Notes: a model not told the origin generated them from the letters alone. A stretch of 64,000 bases of DNA from Lepidostoma basale (GCA_022606425.2 JAHDVF020001467.1:1054001-1118000), one strand, 5' to 3'. Positions 41,628 through 53,125 are shown, counted from the first letter of the stretch. Program-made: numbers and translations.

Positions 41628-41757
41628 CTAACTATCACGCCGTCTCCCCGAATGGGTTGGCAGAAAGAATGGACTGCAATAATTTCTTTCCTGACACATT
41701 TCTCTTAATACCTCAACATGCATACACCGTGTCATAAACACCTCGATTTCTCACTAT
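41628..41757 (-). mobile_element. LINE-alpha 3' end (copy 12)
   Basis: Plus strand CTAGCTAACTATCACGCCGT, CTCCCCGAATGGGTTGGCAG, then TTTCTTTCCTGACACATTTC and CATACACCGTGTCAT. About 130 bp of 3' end only. Confidence 0.8.
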
Positions 41758-42761
41758 AAAAGAATCATACCGTGGTTAAATACAAATATTTTTTTTTCTT
41801 CTAAAAATGTGTATGTGTAAACAAATTAATAAATCGAATGATGTTATCTCATGGTAAATACATAAATCTGCCTTAGAATTATTTGAAAAATTGTCAATTT
41901 TCTATAATGTAACTAACCAAGTCGAGATTCTTGTAAGAATCTTAAATCTTGTAAAATCCCCTAAGCCATTTGTGATTTTCCCAAGTTTCAGATTTATGTG
42001 CTTTTAGTTCAGTGGAGATTACGAAATCAAAGTGTTGCGAACTTAATTTCGCGTAGGCCTTAGCATTTTTCCGGAGTCGCTCCTCGGAATCCAATGAATA
42101 ATAACAAGGGCATTTGCTCCCGGGATTACTTCATCAGTAAGAAAACATAAAGTGGCCGAAACCACTTTGATTCTCTGCATACATTAACTACTGTACGCCT
42201 ATTTATTTTGCGGCTTAGCCGAGTTGTTGGAATTTGGGCCGTAATACTTTGAGTTATGCCTTTTCTATTCCATATTAAATAGCCACATCCGGATTCCGAT
42301 GAAATGGTTCCTGATGTCTGCTGTTTGCTTTGTGTAATGGCTGCGGTCCGGGATGAGCCTAGCTCCCGGCAGCCAATTCCTTACTCACAAATGAGTTATT
42401 TTGGGAAAAATTGACCAAGTATTTACCGAGTATTCGATTTGCTTCAAAATATAGCTACATATGACAATCAGAACATAATAAGTATGTTATCCTAGGTGTT
42501 TTTAAATTATTTAATGATTCAAAGTTATTCACTGTTACCTATGTAGAGAGTATTAAAATTTATGTATAGCGTTTGACCACACAAAAATTGAGTTTGCGAA
42601 TTTGAATCCGGTTGACATTAGGTAATTGATAATAGTATTTAAAACTTAACTTGCTAGTTCAACAAACGGTAAACAGCGAAGTTATTATTACTGAATAATT
42701 TTAACGGTAACCGGTTTCGATATTTCCTATATTTTTATCGGGGCAATCACTAAATTAATCT
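41758..42761. other. single-copy DNA, nothing firm
   Basis: 42705-42745 on minus reads CGATAAAAATATAGG..ATATCGAAACCGGTT, again the GAAAC-palindrome layout, decayed. 42050-42400 is less AT-rich. Confidence 0.35.
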
Positions 42762-43078
42762 AACGGAGGGGTAGGCAGAGAGGATGTATCGCCACAATGC
42801 TCTGTTCTGGCATACCTCTCGGGATTCCTCTACATACATACATCGTACCATGCACGCACGTCGATTATTCCGACTTCGAATGTGAGCGCCTTTCAGTAAT
42901 TGATAAATTTGGTCATGCCATGTTTTCCTCGGTCGTCCTCGGCTTCTTTTTCCACTCACGCTGCATGTGTACAAGTTTTTAACCATTCTACTCTCATTCA
43001 TTCGTTCCATATGTCCAAACCATTTCAGGAATCATTTTTTAATTTTATATGATGCAGTCATCTGTCTTACATTTCTAG
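42762..43078 (-). mobile_element. LINE-alpha 3' end (copy 13)
   Basis: The minus frame 42750-43010 encodes MERMNESRMVKNLY, SVSGKRSRGRPRKTWHDQIY and CMVRCMYVEESREVCQ. It is closest to copy 4 (same SVSGKRSRGRPRKTW), so these two share a recent source. The GTTA tail and last few bases are missing. Confidence 0.82.
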
Positions 43079-43284
43079 TAATCTAACCTTCTAGCATTAA
43101 CTCTCAATTAATCCCAATATTATTTTAATTTTGACAGAAATAAAATATAACAAAAAGTGTCGTAAGAAGTTATATTTATATAATATTTAACAAAATTAAA
43201 AATGTTTATTTTGCATACAAAAAAACGCGTTTTTTAAATGTTTTATCACCTCAGATAACCCATGATATTTTATTCTTAAACATT

Positions 43285-43545
43285 ATATTAAATAATAATT
43301 AAATAAAACGATGTTTTTTAACTACTTCCACTTTTGTCTTTATTTAGACAGCGACCGGTTTCGCCAGGCCTCGCTGGCATCGACGAACTGGTTAGTGACA
43401 GACCAGTCTGTCGTGCCTGCGAGCCTGGCGAAACCGGTCGCTGTCTAAATAAAGACAAAAGTGGAAGTAGTTAAAAAACATCGTTTTATTTAATTATTAT
43501 TTAAAATGAACTTCCATCAAGAGATTTCAGTAAAATCATTTGATT
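43285..43545. repeat. family B palindromic repeat
   Basis: Clean arms: AACTACTTCCACTTTTGTC, TTTATTTAGACAGCGACCGG, CCTGGCGAAACCGGTCGCTG, GTGGAAGTAGTTAAAAAACA and outer end AATGAACTTCCATCAAGAGA. Uses the TTTAGACAG variant shared with 3712-4172. Confidence 0.88.
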
Positions 43546-43762
43546 ATTATATTAAATAATTAATATGAATGAAAACGTCAGTTTTCTAGAAGTTGTATCA
43601 TATTTAATGGGAATGCATGTTTCGTCCTTCTAAGGCATTATCAAAAGGGCGAAACATGTAATTCCCATAAAATATAATAAAACTTCTAGAAAACTGACGT
43701 TTTCATTCGTATTGATTATTTAATATGGAGTTTTACATCATTATTCAAGAATTAATAAAACA
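43546..43762. repeat. family A palindromic repeat, near complete
   Basis: GAATGAAAACGTCAGTTTTC, TAGAAGTTGTATCATATTTA, GCATGTTTCGTCCTTCTAAG and the mirrored half ending AATATGGAGTTTTACATCAT. A good reference for the family; it abuts a family B copy. Confidence 0.85.
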
Positions 43763-44527
43763 TTGTATTACAGCATACTACATTTTAAAACAGAGTAAAA
43801 AATGTGTACTCATGTAAGTACCCCCTTGTAAATCATTTTTGATAGTTAACTTTGCAACTACTCGAAAATAAAACTTACAAAATTTTAACTCGAGAATAAA
43901 TTCTTTAAAAGCATTCAGTCATCTGTTAACCTGTTTCCTCTTCTTCTTCTACCTTCCTCTCTTTCAGAATAAACGGCGTCATTATTCCTTCTCGAACGTT
44001 AAATCTGAGAACTTTTATGTTTTTATTTTTGCCTTATTACCCCTGCCGTGAGGGGAGTTCGCAAGTAAAAGGGCAATCGACACCCCCATCCCACCCCGCT
44101 TTAAATCAACCCTCGCTCGCATAAATTATAAAGGGGTATAAAAAATAAACAAATTCGCCAGTTAGTATAGACAAGCTGTAAATAAATACACACATCATCA
44201 CTCCATATTTTCCATTTACTGTTTTTTCATTCAATTCATATTTTGAAGTGTTATGTATAATATACCCATCGTAAAAAAATCATTATCCCGAATAAAATTT
44301 ATAACTTCTAGCGTCCTTACAAAGCTATACTCTTATTAGAGAAAAACTTATCCACCGTGAGATATACGATTTAATTACATAGTTTTCCATATGCTTATAT
44401 TAAATTTTTCGTTATCCATATGCTTATATTTCTTTTAAATTGTTTTAAAAAAGTAAATACGTAAAAATACACTCTTCCACCTCAACTGAATGGGAATTGA
44501 GTAAATAATAATAAAAAAATTAAATTA
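43763..44527. other. single-copy DNA, nothing recognised
   Basis: No repeat, ORF or RNA supported. Confidence 0.35.
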
Positions 44528-44735
44528 ATAATCAAATGATTTTACTGAAATCTCTCTGGAAGTGCAAAGTAGCATTTTAAATACTAATGAAATGAAACGC
44601 TGTTTTTTTACTACTTCCAGTTTTGTCTTTATTTCGAGAGCGACCGGTTTGCAAGCCTGGCGAAACCGATCGTTGTCGAAATAAAGGCAAAAGTGAAAGT
44701 AGTTAAAAAAAAACACCGTTTTATTTAATTATTAT
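44528..44735. repeat. family B palindromic repeat, centre deleted
   Basis: AATCAAATGATTTTACTGAA outer end, TTGTCTTTATTTCGAGAGCG, ACCGGTTTGCAAGCCTGGCG and AAACCGATCGTTGTCG. The left GAAAC cassette is gone; the right is kept. Confidence 0.8.
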
Positions 44736-44826
44736 TTAAAAAAAAAACATTTCTGAAGATGACAGGAAAAAATAATTCACCAAGATTCCTCAATCGTGTC
44801 ATCCATGCACCATAAATTACTTGACT

Positions 44827-45030
44827 CCTCACGTGAACGACATTTCATATTTGATTGATTTGATCGTGCTACGGTTTCCTCAGTCTTCCCGTGTTTATTG
44901 TTCCGTTTGTATCGTTAACATATACTTTTATAATCATTATTTCTTCATTTATTCTTTCTATGTGTCTAAACCATCTTAATGACCCATTATTTTTTTTGTT
45001 TAAAACTGCATTCATTCTTATTTTTAAAAT
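44827..45030 (-). mobile_element. LINE-alpha fragment (copy 14), decayed
   Basis: Plus strand TTTGATTGATTTGATCGTGC, TACGGTTTCCTCAGTCTTCC, CTATGTGTCTAAACCATCTT: internal part of the 3' region without the terminal tail. Confidence 0.7.
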
Positions 45031-45454
45031 TATGATATTTTTGTACAGATATTCATCTGAATACTGGTAAATTTTTATAACTCAAACATTATGAAATATA
45101 CTTATTTTTTTATTTCGATTTTTTTGGTATTATGGTGGAAACAATTTTTATCTCGAATTTCCCGCCTATTTCAAAAGTTTTGGTCATCCGAAGTGTTGGG
45201 AAGTTTTTAGTAATTTAAACAGCAATTATTTATGATCTGCATGTCCCGGCCCTAACTCTCTCCGGATCCAGGCCAAATCCCCATGAAGAAGTTCATCCAC
45301 CTTATATTTATTGTCTCTCCTTGTCACCGGGTGATCATGAACTCTTTTACCCCCAAAATACTTAGAATCTCAAAATACAGTTGCTTTTTTAACTTTGTTT
45401 TATTACCACGTGTTATCGCCCCTATTTAACTCTTTAAATATTTATTGAATACAT
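45031..45454. other. single-copy DNA, nothing recognised
   Basis: No feature supported. Confidence 0.35.
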
Positions 45455-45469
45455 TTTATAATATTCAAC

Positions 45470-45715
45470 CATTAGAGAGCTGTTGTCGAATGTGAAGGTT
45501 AGAAATATCTCAATGTAGAGAAAACTACCACCTCCTTCAGCTGATAATTATGGACAAAATAGAATGACGTCGGGTAGTTATCATAATGTAGTTGTCCTGG
45601 CTGTGCAATTTAAGGGATTGTACAGAAATGAGGAGAGTTGATAACCTGTTCCAAGTAGCACAAGACAGAGACGTTTTCGCTGCAGTGATCGCCAAGAAGA
45701 AGATCCTTTGAATCG
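45470..45715 (+). mobile_element. LINE-epsilon 3' end
   Basis: It encodes VDNLFQVAQDRDVFAAVIA near 45630-45700, the same C-terminal block as the copy at 50360-50790 (NLFQVAQDRYAFAVVIA). Upstream, QLSWL-like codons are readable with frameshifts. Confidence 0.7.
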
Positions 45716-46744
45716 TGCAAAACTAATTTAACAGCTGATTAATACAACTTACCATGAAGCTTATACCAATTAACACAACTATTAACAATTAACTATTATC
45801 AATTTAACACAGAATGAATTCCACCAGACTCCAATATATTGCAATACATTATCAGCCTCACGAGAGTCGTCCACCTGAAAGATGGAAGGACTATTTGGCA
45901 TACACCTCACAGGAGAAGCAACCCTCCGGATAATTGACCACATAGACTGGTAAAGAAGAAGAATTTAAAACATTCATTTTTTACCTGATATTAAGTCCAC
46001 CATCGTGAGTATAATATTGATTTAGCGCTGTTAAACTATTGTTCAAGAAAAAATGACAAAGAAATTCTCATAAAAAACATCGATCAATTATCAACTTGGA
46101 AAAGTAATGTAGCTTATATGACTGCGTCATTAAGACTCATAACTGTTACTGATATAACATTAGTGAGAATGTTTTAATGTATTATAATATATATAATACA
46201 ATACATAAATAAGTAAACATCAAACCAACTAAACAAATGAGGATTTTTTTTTCGTTTTGGCGATTCCTTATTTAAATATTTTTTAAATCGTTATTCGGAA
46301 ACATGTTATAGTAGACTCTTTAAGTCTGCAACGGAAAAGAATTAAATATTTCTCTAAAGTACGAGAATATTTTGAATACAAGAGAGTGAGAGAGGAATAC
46401 TTCTTTGAATTATGTTCTGATTCTGAATCTAATTTTGAATTTTATCTGTTGATTGTTTTATGACAGAAGTGTAGAAATCAAAAGGAGGACAATTTAGTAT
46501 TACTATTTGTGAATTTTTGACGTGTATGGATAAATGATTTACATTAAAAGTTATTAATTTATTACTTATTACTGATTACGATTTTACAGAGAACCAAGTT
46601 TTTAAGGGGAACTAGTGTTATATTTTAATCATTATTAAAATGGCGCACGTTTTTAATATGATAATTATTGTCTCATTATATTGCGACTTGTAAATGTATT
46701 TTCTTTGAACACGTTTTATTTATTTTACTCAAAGAAAGAAATTC
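45716..46744. other. AT-rich DNA with one possible LINE tail
   Basis: 45845-45955 holds CCACCTGAAAGATGGAAGGA and ends TAAAGAAGAAGAA, resembling a GRPPERW block and a GAA tail; weak. The rest shows nothing. Confidence 0.35.
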
Positions 46745-46849
46745 TTATAGCCCGGTAGATTCGTGCCGGTACCGCGACTGCGAAATGCTCCTCATCTCGT
46801 CTTTCTCCTCGCGGAACGGGATGAAATCCACTTTCTTGGGCGGGCCGCC
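46745..46849 (-). CDS. candidate terminal exon of an unrecognised host gene
   Basis: A minus-strand exon candidate of 35 codons including TAA at 46745-46747. It reads from a possible splice acceptor (TTGTATGCAG, AG at 46850-46851) in phase 0. The peptide begins GGPPKKVDFIPFREE and ends SQSRYRHESTGL. Codon third positions are strongly G/C (about 27 of 34), in contrast to the surrounding AT-rich DNA and the TE ORFs. An in-frame TGA at 46868-46870 limits extension upstream, which fits an intron boundary. The polypyrimidine tract is poor. I do not recognise the protein. A competing plus-strand frame exists but shows low-complexity Pro/Thr sequence. If real, the gene lies on the minus strand with earlier exons at higher coordinates or outside the window. 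Confidence 0.45.
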   Translation of the reverse strand, partial: GGPPKKVDFIPFREEKDEMRSISQSRYRHESTGL

Positions 46850-46997
46850 CTGCATACAATGCGCGGATCAGCCGCCCACAGGACCGGCTAAGCCGCCCAC
46901 CGGCTCCCGCCCCGTCAGGGCTGTCTCTAAGGCACTTACAGCCCTTATCCAAAATTCTTACCTTGAATCAATAGTCGAAATACCTACTACTTAGTTA
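46850..46997. other. GC-rich flank of the candidate exon
   Basis: 46855-46930 is extremely GC-rich (CCGCCCACAGGACCGGCTAA). On minus this would be the intron end. A short repeat GCCGCCCAC occurs twice. Confidence 0.4.
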
Positions 46998-47222
46998 CAT
47001 ACTTCCTATGGCCATACAACTAGCTCTTGAAGAGTTTCAACCTTCTCGGTGATTTTCCTCCGAGTTCCTCGATCCTGTGCCTTTTGCTCCCAGCAGTCCG
47101 ATACGCCCAACCTAGCCAGATCAGCCAGAACATTACCCATTAGGCACTGTTTAGGTCTGCCAAGATGACTTACTCCGGTTGGTCCAGGCGAGTACAGGGT
47201 CTTAATTGCTTTGTCTTATTTC
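46998..47222 (-). mobile_element. LINE-zeta 3' end
   Basis: Plus strand ACTTCCTATGGCCATACAAC, TTTTGCTCCCAGCAGTCCGA, CCTAGCCAGATCAGCCAGAA. The minus strand encodes LMGNVLADLARLGVSDCWEQ then KAQDRGTR. The same block is at 57071-57374. DLxxxGV..WxxxAQDR is a common LINE C-terminal pattern. Confidence 0.75.
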
Positions 47223-47279
47223 AGTACTCGAAATTATATAAATGAAAACATTTCATTTTACTAATTTGCTTCCTAAAAT

Positions 47280-47448
47280 ATTAAATGTTGCCCGAGTGAG
47301 AAATCAGAGAAATCGGTATGCGTGCATAACACGATGTATGAATTTCGAAAATTCGATAGAAGTATGTCAAGAAATAACTGCAGTGGTCGATTATTTATGT
47401 TTACCCCTTTAAGAGACAACGGAATGATTTCTTAGTTAGTTAGATAAT
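47280..47448 (+). mobile_element. LINE-alpha 3' end (copy 15), decayed
   Basis: GAGTGAGAAATCAGAGAAAT, GTGCATAACACGATGTATGA, and a tail GGAATGATTTCTTAGTTAGT. Confidence 0.75.
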
Positions 47449-47511
47449 AATGAATAGCCACAAAATTAATAATGTTCACATTTAATTGAAAAGTATATTA
47501 ACATCTTCATT

Positions 47512-47768
47512 ATTGCTGATATTTGGGATACCACTTGGACCTTTATATTGTGGTAGTTTCTCGTTGCTTTCCACATTTGTATACAACAGATTATTTGAAC
47601 CCAATCACTGTATACAACTTTTTAGCTATTGACTCTCATGACATGTCATCACAAATCTAACGGCATTTTATTGCCACGTGATTTGTACACCAGAACAAGG
47701 ACAGTGTGACAATCACGCTGCCATAGTCGGGAATCGAACCCGGGACCTTCGGTGTTGAAGTCGTAAGT
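47512..47768 (-). mobile_element. SINE-T, near full length
   Basis: Plus strand (3' to 5' of the SINE): TTTGGGATACCACTTGGACC, TTTCTCGTTGCTTTCCACAT, ATTTTATTGCCACGTGATTT, GACAGTGTGACAATCACGCT, GGGAATCGAACCCGGGACCT (box B complement). The box A side is disrupted near 47760. Confidence 0.82.
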
Positions 47769-47817
47769 CGTGAATTCGTGGGTCGCCAATATGTATGTAT
47801 TATGTACCACGAATATA

Positions 47818-48030
47818 TATAACTAACTAACCATCACGCTGTCTCCCCAAGGGGTAGACAGAAAGAATAGACTGCCACACTTTAACTGATGCGGCACTCC
47901 ATCCTTCTCTTTACGCACTCGCGGGAAACGCGGTGTGATGGGTTGCGAACCTCATCGCCATCAATAGGCATCTCCCGCGCACACTTGGATCGTCCAACGT
48001 TCACAAAATAAATCTTAAACAAAGAATATA
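47818..48030 (-). mobile_element. SINE-alpha, near full length
   Basis: AACTAACTAACCATCACGCT tail, CTCCCCAAGGGGTAGACAG, CTTTAACTGATGCGGCACTC, GTGTGATGGGTTGCGAACC, TCATCGCCATCAATAGGCAT, CTCCCGCGCACACTTGG and the 5' part TTCACAAAATAAATCTTAAA shared with 28437-28640. Confidence 0.88.
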
Positions 48031-49076
48031 AAATACAGTAATATAAAATAACATCACGAAATAAAAATAATATAACACAATTTTCTATTTGATGGTGCAA
48101 ATGTTGTCAGCTAGACGATCCGGACTTTTGTGTTTATTTAATTTATATTCCACGTATCCACTGTTCTTTTAAATAACTGTAATAAGGCATCTATTACTCA
48201 ACGTATCCGTCGTTTTTTTTTAATTTCAATGCTATTAAAAATATTATTGAAGAAAATATTCAAATTGTCATTGGAACAATTGAACACCGGTCAAAATTCT
48301 TTATATAAACGAAAAAATATATATAAATTTAACATCAAAACAGTACAAACGTATTTTACACGAAAACACTCTCAAAACACTTATACACGAAATACTCGTA
48401 TCTCAAAATTTACGGGAGTACCACATGAACCAAACCAAATTTTCAAAATCAGAACAATCTAAATTAATCTATTATTTTGTGGAAAAGCTCTTTACATCAT
48501 TACCTAACTTTGTTTGTATCTTCATGTACTACGCATATATTTAAAGAGAAATAAATACCCGGCCAGCGAAGTGCGGCCCTTGCGCCGGCCAGAGCTCGCC
48601 CGACCGCAAAGCTCCGAGCGAATGAATCTAGAAAAATACGTAATGTATTCATTTTCGGGGTTTATGGCAGCTGCCTCGTGTTAGAGAGCACTGTAAGCAA
48701 GATGTCGGCCATTTATAGTGCAAGACAAACGATTTTTCTGTTTACGGGGCCCCGCACACTGGCGGCGCGTGAGCTTTCCTTCGCTCCGCGCACAGTTGTT
48801 GCTAACACATTGTCTGCAGGTAAACTTGGCGCACATAACCACACATAGATTGTTATTGAAACTTTCAACTGTATGTATACATTGATATGTGATAAAAAAT
48901 ATATCACGAAAATGACTTTAAATAATAAAAAAATGATTTTATATTCCCAAAAGTGTATAGGTATTTATACCCTTCCAGTTCAGTAATGAGTATTCATACC
49001 CTGCAGACAATGTGTAAATGGCCTAAGTTAATGTTTATTTTATACTTTGGCAAAAGGCACTCAATTGGTGGAAAGG
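48031..49076. other. single-copy DNA with two GC-rich blocks
   Basis: 48560-48625 and 48745-48835 are GC-rich (GGCGGCGCGTGAGCTTTCC). The minus ORF 48713-48907 crosses the second but lacks recognisable motifs. Confidence 0.4.
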
Positions 49077-49175
49077 ATTAATTGTATCTCAATAGAGATG
49101 AAGATGTAAATTGTTTTGTTTTTTTTAAACAGAATATGGTAGTCGAGGCGTTTACAGGACTTATGACCTATCATT
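49077..49175 (+). repeat. family D single arm
   Basis: ATTGTATCTCAATAGAGATG, AAACAGAATATGGTAGTCGA and GGCGTTTACAGGACTTATGA; extends past the centre sequence of the 35930 palindrome. Confidence 0.75.
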
Positions 49176-50354
49176 GGTTGGGTTAAACGATCGCTTTATG
49201 TTAACAACATTCGCCATTCCATCCTTCTTACGACCACGAGGTCTGACAATTTTTTTAAAGATGTATATATACTACCATGTTGAGAAACACTTAACATTTT
49301 TTTGTTCAATCTACACTAGCGCCATCTATTAAGATTAGGTGTAAGTATTAAGCAGAAAAAAATATTATTAATGCAATGTGAAAGGCTATGCAATTATCAT
49401 ACATTGCTAGACTACTAGCAAAAATTGAAAAATTAAATAAAATGTTATTTTAACACCGCATTATTTTGGCTTACTATAAACTATCAGATAAAGTTTGTAT
49501 TGTTACCAGGATAACAACACAAACAAACCATATCTTTTTCTTACTCTGATGAAGCTTCATTGGTGCAAACTGGTTGGTCATAGTTATTTATTGTATTGAT
49601 TGAAAGTTTTTCAATTGTATTATCCTTGTATTATAAAATGTGGGTTTTTGGCGTGGAGAAGATTGTTAATGCTTCGCCCTGTGATAATGTATGTATAAGA
49701 TCATCCTATTTATTTTGATTGACTATTTATGTCAGTGATTGTTATTATCAGTACTGTTAGTGTTAGTATTGTAAATAAATTTGTTTGTACTAATTTGTTT
49801 CTGTTTTTCTATTAAGAATGCTATAAATCTGATTTTTGGTATAATAATAAGGTCGTAATTAGACTCCCGTTGTTTCTGTTCGGAAGATTTAATTCAACTC
49901 ATATATGTAATTTAAAGAACACGCTTTTAAATTATGTGAGCGTTTCTTGACACTCGAAGCTATCACCAAAGAGATTTCATCAAATGTTACGAACAGCTAC
50001 TGTTCTCAAATCTGACGCATTTTCGAGAAAATATAACAAAGTCGAATAAGGTCTTGCGGGACTGGAGGTACGTTCGTATTAAATCACAATATATTTACAT
50101 ATATTATTTTTACAGCTGTTTATTCATGTTAATACTCTGCGAAACCATCGTCATTTTTATTTTTATTTTCATAAAAAAAATATATTCCTTAAGAGTCATG
50201 CTAGTATATTAAAATCAATATTAAATATGAAACATAGATATCAAAACACTTTACTTTTAGTTAGTATAATATCTTATAAATAGTACATAGTATATTTAAT
50301 CAATCAATTCTTTCATCATCAAATAAGGTAAATATATTTTTTCATTCTTATTTT
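49176..50354. other. single-copy AT-rich DNA, one ribozyme-like scrap
   Basis: At 49556-49590: CTGATGA, extra A, GC..GTGC, then AAAC instead of GAAAC and a non-palindromic CTGGTTGGTC. The core is broken. Nothing else recognised. Confidence 0.35.
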
Positions 50355-50359
50355 GTTGC

Positions 50360-50790
50360 CGTTTCAGGTCCCCCCAACGTTGGCGATCACTACAGCAAAG
50401 GCATATCTATCCTGCGCTACTTGGAACAGGTTCTTAACTCTTGTTATTCCTGTCCACTCATTGATGTTTTGCAGCCAGGACAGCTGCCTTCTACCAACTC
50501 TCCGACGTCCCTCCACTTTACCCATTAATATCAATCGAAGGAAGTGGTATTTATCTCCCCTTAGCACATGACCCAAATATGAAACCTTTCTAATTTTCAC
50601 ACTTGACAACAGCTCTCTATTGGCTCTGGCTCTCTGCAGTACGTCTGCATTACTGACCCTATCGGTCCACGGTATACGGTTCATTCTGTGGTATATCCAC
50701 ATCTCAAACACTTCCAAAAGGTTCATTACATTCAATTTTAGAGTTCAGGTTTCGCAGCCATATAGTAGGACAGACCATATACATATAGGA
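50360..50790 (-). mobile_element. LINE-epsilon 3' end with 123-codon ORF remnant
   Basis: The minus frame 50364-50735 encodes FEMWIYHRMNRIPWTDRVSN, VLQRARANRELLSSVKIRKV, SYLGHVLRGDKYHFLRLILM, KVEGRRRVGRRQLSWLQNI and NLFQVAQDRYAFAVVIANV. This is a LINE C-terminus after the palm. The sequence up to about 50790 continues the element. RT catalytic residues are missing. Confidence 0.85.
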
Positions 50791-51559
50791 TATTATAATT
50801 AAATCAATTATTTGGAGAATCCTAAGTACCTGATATAATAAATTACGATCTGCGATAATACTTAAAGTTTATACGATAGCAAAACATGATTAATTATAGA
50901 ATAAAATACAGATAAGCTTTTTATTTCTTAAATAGTTATAACTATGTCACTTAAATGATACATACGTATGAAACAGAACAATATTTGAGTGCTGGATACT
51001 TAAAATACGCGCTTATTACTTGTACTAATAAAGTAACAATTTATAGTCACCTTTAATGAGCTAAAGTTTTCGTGTTAAAAGTTTGTTAAATTGCCGTGGG
51101 ACCGAGTTTCGCGGATGGCAATAAAATATAATATCTCCCCCCACCCCTTCGTATCTGTACAGACGCGGTACCTAACCGGCCCCATCCCTTCCACCTACGC
51201 ATGTAGGTACCCGGATAGGTGGCTACCCTGGGCCGGTATGCGGCGCGGTGGGTAACAAGTTCGCCAACTTAACACCCTGAATAAAATAATATTTATGGCG
51301 TTTACGCGATGACAAAACACGACAGACCCAGTATATATCTATATCAAATCCAGCAGGGCTGCCAATCCGCTCGATAACGGATCTTTTTATTATCATTTTT
51401 ATTTTTAATTAGTTTAAAAACTGTGTATTTATATAGTACTGATTTAAGGCTATTATAGCTGGTTCAGATATTTGAGAGTATCTTTCCATCGGCGCTATTT
51501 AAGATTGCATGACCTAAACATCATGGTTTGTAAGTAGAACTAGCTTTAAATTTCGATAA
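50791..51559. other. single-copy DNA with a GC-rich block
   Basis: 51130-51260 is GC-rich (CCATCCCTTCCACCTACGCA) with a small self-complementary ACCTACGCATGTAGGT. No gene recognised. Confidence 0.4.
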
Positions 51560-52095
51560 GCTCAATACGAATGAAATGTTCGTTTATCAGAAATTTTATA
51601 ATATTTTATGTAAATATATGCTTTGGTAAGGCGAATCATACCATTCCCATAAACTATAATAAAACTTCTAAAAAACAGAGGTTTAATTCATATTAAAAAT
51701 TTAATATGGAGTTTTATACAATATTATTTCTCTTTTTCTTTTTTTATACACTTTGTTTGTACAAAATATACATTAAAAATATACATATTACAGTTTCGGT
51801 TTCGGACAACCAGTCCTTCTTCAGTGATACATATTATAAAGATACGTATTTAAAATATTGTCTGTCAGATCTTTTAAACAATTTTATAATATTTTAAATA
51901 TGTATCTTTATAATATGTATCACTGAAGAAAGACTGGTTGTCCGAAACATGTCTATGTAATTTTAATTTTTTTTAATGTAAGTGTTGTATAAACAAAACG
52001 TATAAAAAAAGAAAAAGAGAAATAAAGCAATTACAACACAAAGAATGGCGAATATAGAAGAATATTTATAATATTGTTCAAGAAACAATAAATTC
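51560..52095. repeat. family A repeat, split by family C
   Basis: Left part: ATACGAATGAAATGTTCG, CCATTCCCATAAACTATAAT, AATATGGAGTTTTATACAAT. Right part: AATATTGTTCAAGAAACAAT at 52071. The two join to the normal family A end, so the family C copy is the later insertion. Confidence 0.75.
51726..52070. repeat. family C element with 6-bp target duplication
   Basis: Flanked by AATATT on both sides (51720-51725, 52071-52076). Left arm starts TTCTCTTTTTC; right arm ends with an extra ~45 nt (AGCAATTACAACACAAAGAA, then GAATATAGAAG). Inner cassette on plus: CTGAAGA-A-AGAC..GTCC-GAAA-CATGT-C (51916-51950). Left arm has GTTTCGGTTTCGG instead of ACATGTTTCGG. Confidence 0.75.
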
Positions 52096-52924
52096 AATTA
52101 GCATCATATCGCTGTCAATGATTAGATGATTGTTTTAATTCGAAATAATATTTTAACTTCTTCGATATCATTTGATCAGTTTATTTTGTTATACCATTTA
52201 TAACCGCGTTAATTCTCAAAACGATAAAGTTGTGTCAGCCCTGTACTATTTTTCTTTTCATCTAGTAAGAGTACTTACGTGTTTCAGACATGACGGATTT
52301 GGGTGTTCTTCACAACTTAGACGGCATTATAACAGCGGGTTAACAAGGACGCGACTTGCCTTGAAGGTACATTGTTCAGAAATTTAAATAAATCTTGAAA
52401 AAAAAATATGGCACGTAGATTTAAATATAATAAAAAATATACACGAAGATGTACATACAATACATGACTGTTCAATGTTGTTTTTGTTAAAATCATATCC
52501 CATTTTGGTGATCTTTGCCTTGGTAATCACCGAAGGTTAAGCTGTAGTGTATTTATAATGGTAAGTTATTATAATTATACATAGTGAAATATATTATGCT
52601 ATTTCCAAGCTGTAACGTGCTACTGGCAATTCTCAAGAAATGATGCTTCAAACCACGATAATCTACGTAAATATTGCTTATGTTTTGCTTCAACAAATAC
52701 TGTCAGTACTCAAGTAATTGCATTACTTTAAAAGTGTCGATCTGTCCCATTATTCAATTGTTATGTTTATATTTTTTATGAAATCAAACATGTGTTTTCT
52801 TTATCCAATATATATTATGAGATATTCGTCATCGGAAAAACGATATAAGCGCGGAAAAATAGGGTTCAGATTGAAAATAGTCATTAAAATAGAATTTCAA
52901 CATGTAAACGCCATTACATAATAA
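52096..52924. other. AT-rich DNA, nothing recognised
   Basis: ORFs 52172-52387 and 52718-52921 lack motifs. Confidence 0.35.
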
Positions 52925-53125
52925 AACTATGTTTGAAAGCCATAAGAAAGTTCGTTTTCTAGAAAGCAAATGGCAATGTCATGTTTTGCCTTGCTAAGTC
53001 ATTATCTTAGCATTACATTATCATTACCTTGCTAAGTTATTGCCTTAGCGCCTTGCTAAGGCAATAAGGTAAAGCAGGTATTTGGTATTAAGATAATTAA
53101 ACATTTAAAAAACGCATATTTTCAT
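52925..53125. repeat. family A-like repeat with expanded centre
   Basis: CGTTTTCTAGAAAGCAAATG, ATGTTTTGCCTTGCTAAGTC, then CCTTGCTAAG/CCTTAGCGCC blocks several times, each partly self-complementary. The centre has been duplicated locally. Confidence 0.55.

Noticed and set aside
46668..46994. Plus-strand 108-codon ORF overlapping the candidate exon
   Set aside because: Low-complexity Pro/Thr/Gly stretch from the GC-rich block; the minus frame shows clearer codon bias and better composition.
49556..49590. Hammerhead motif at CTGATGAAGC
   Set aside because: G12 is lost (GCAAAC rather than GAAAC) and stem III is not self-complementary; kept only as a decayed scrap.
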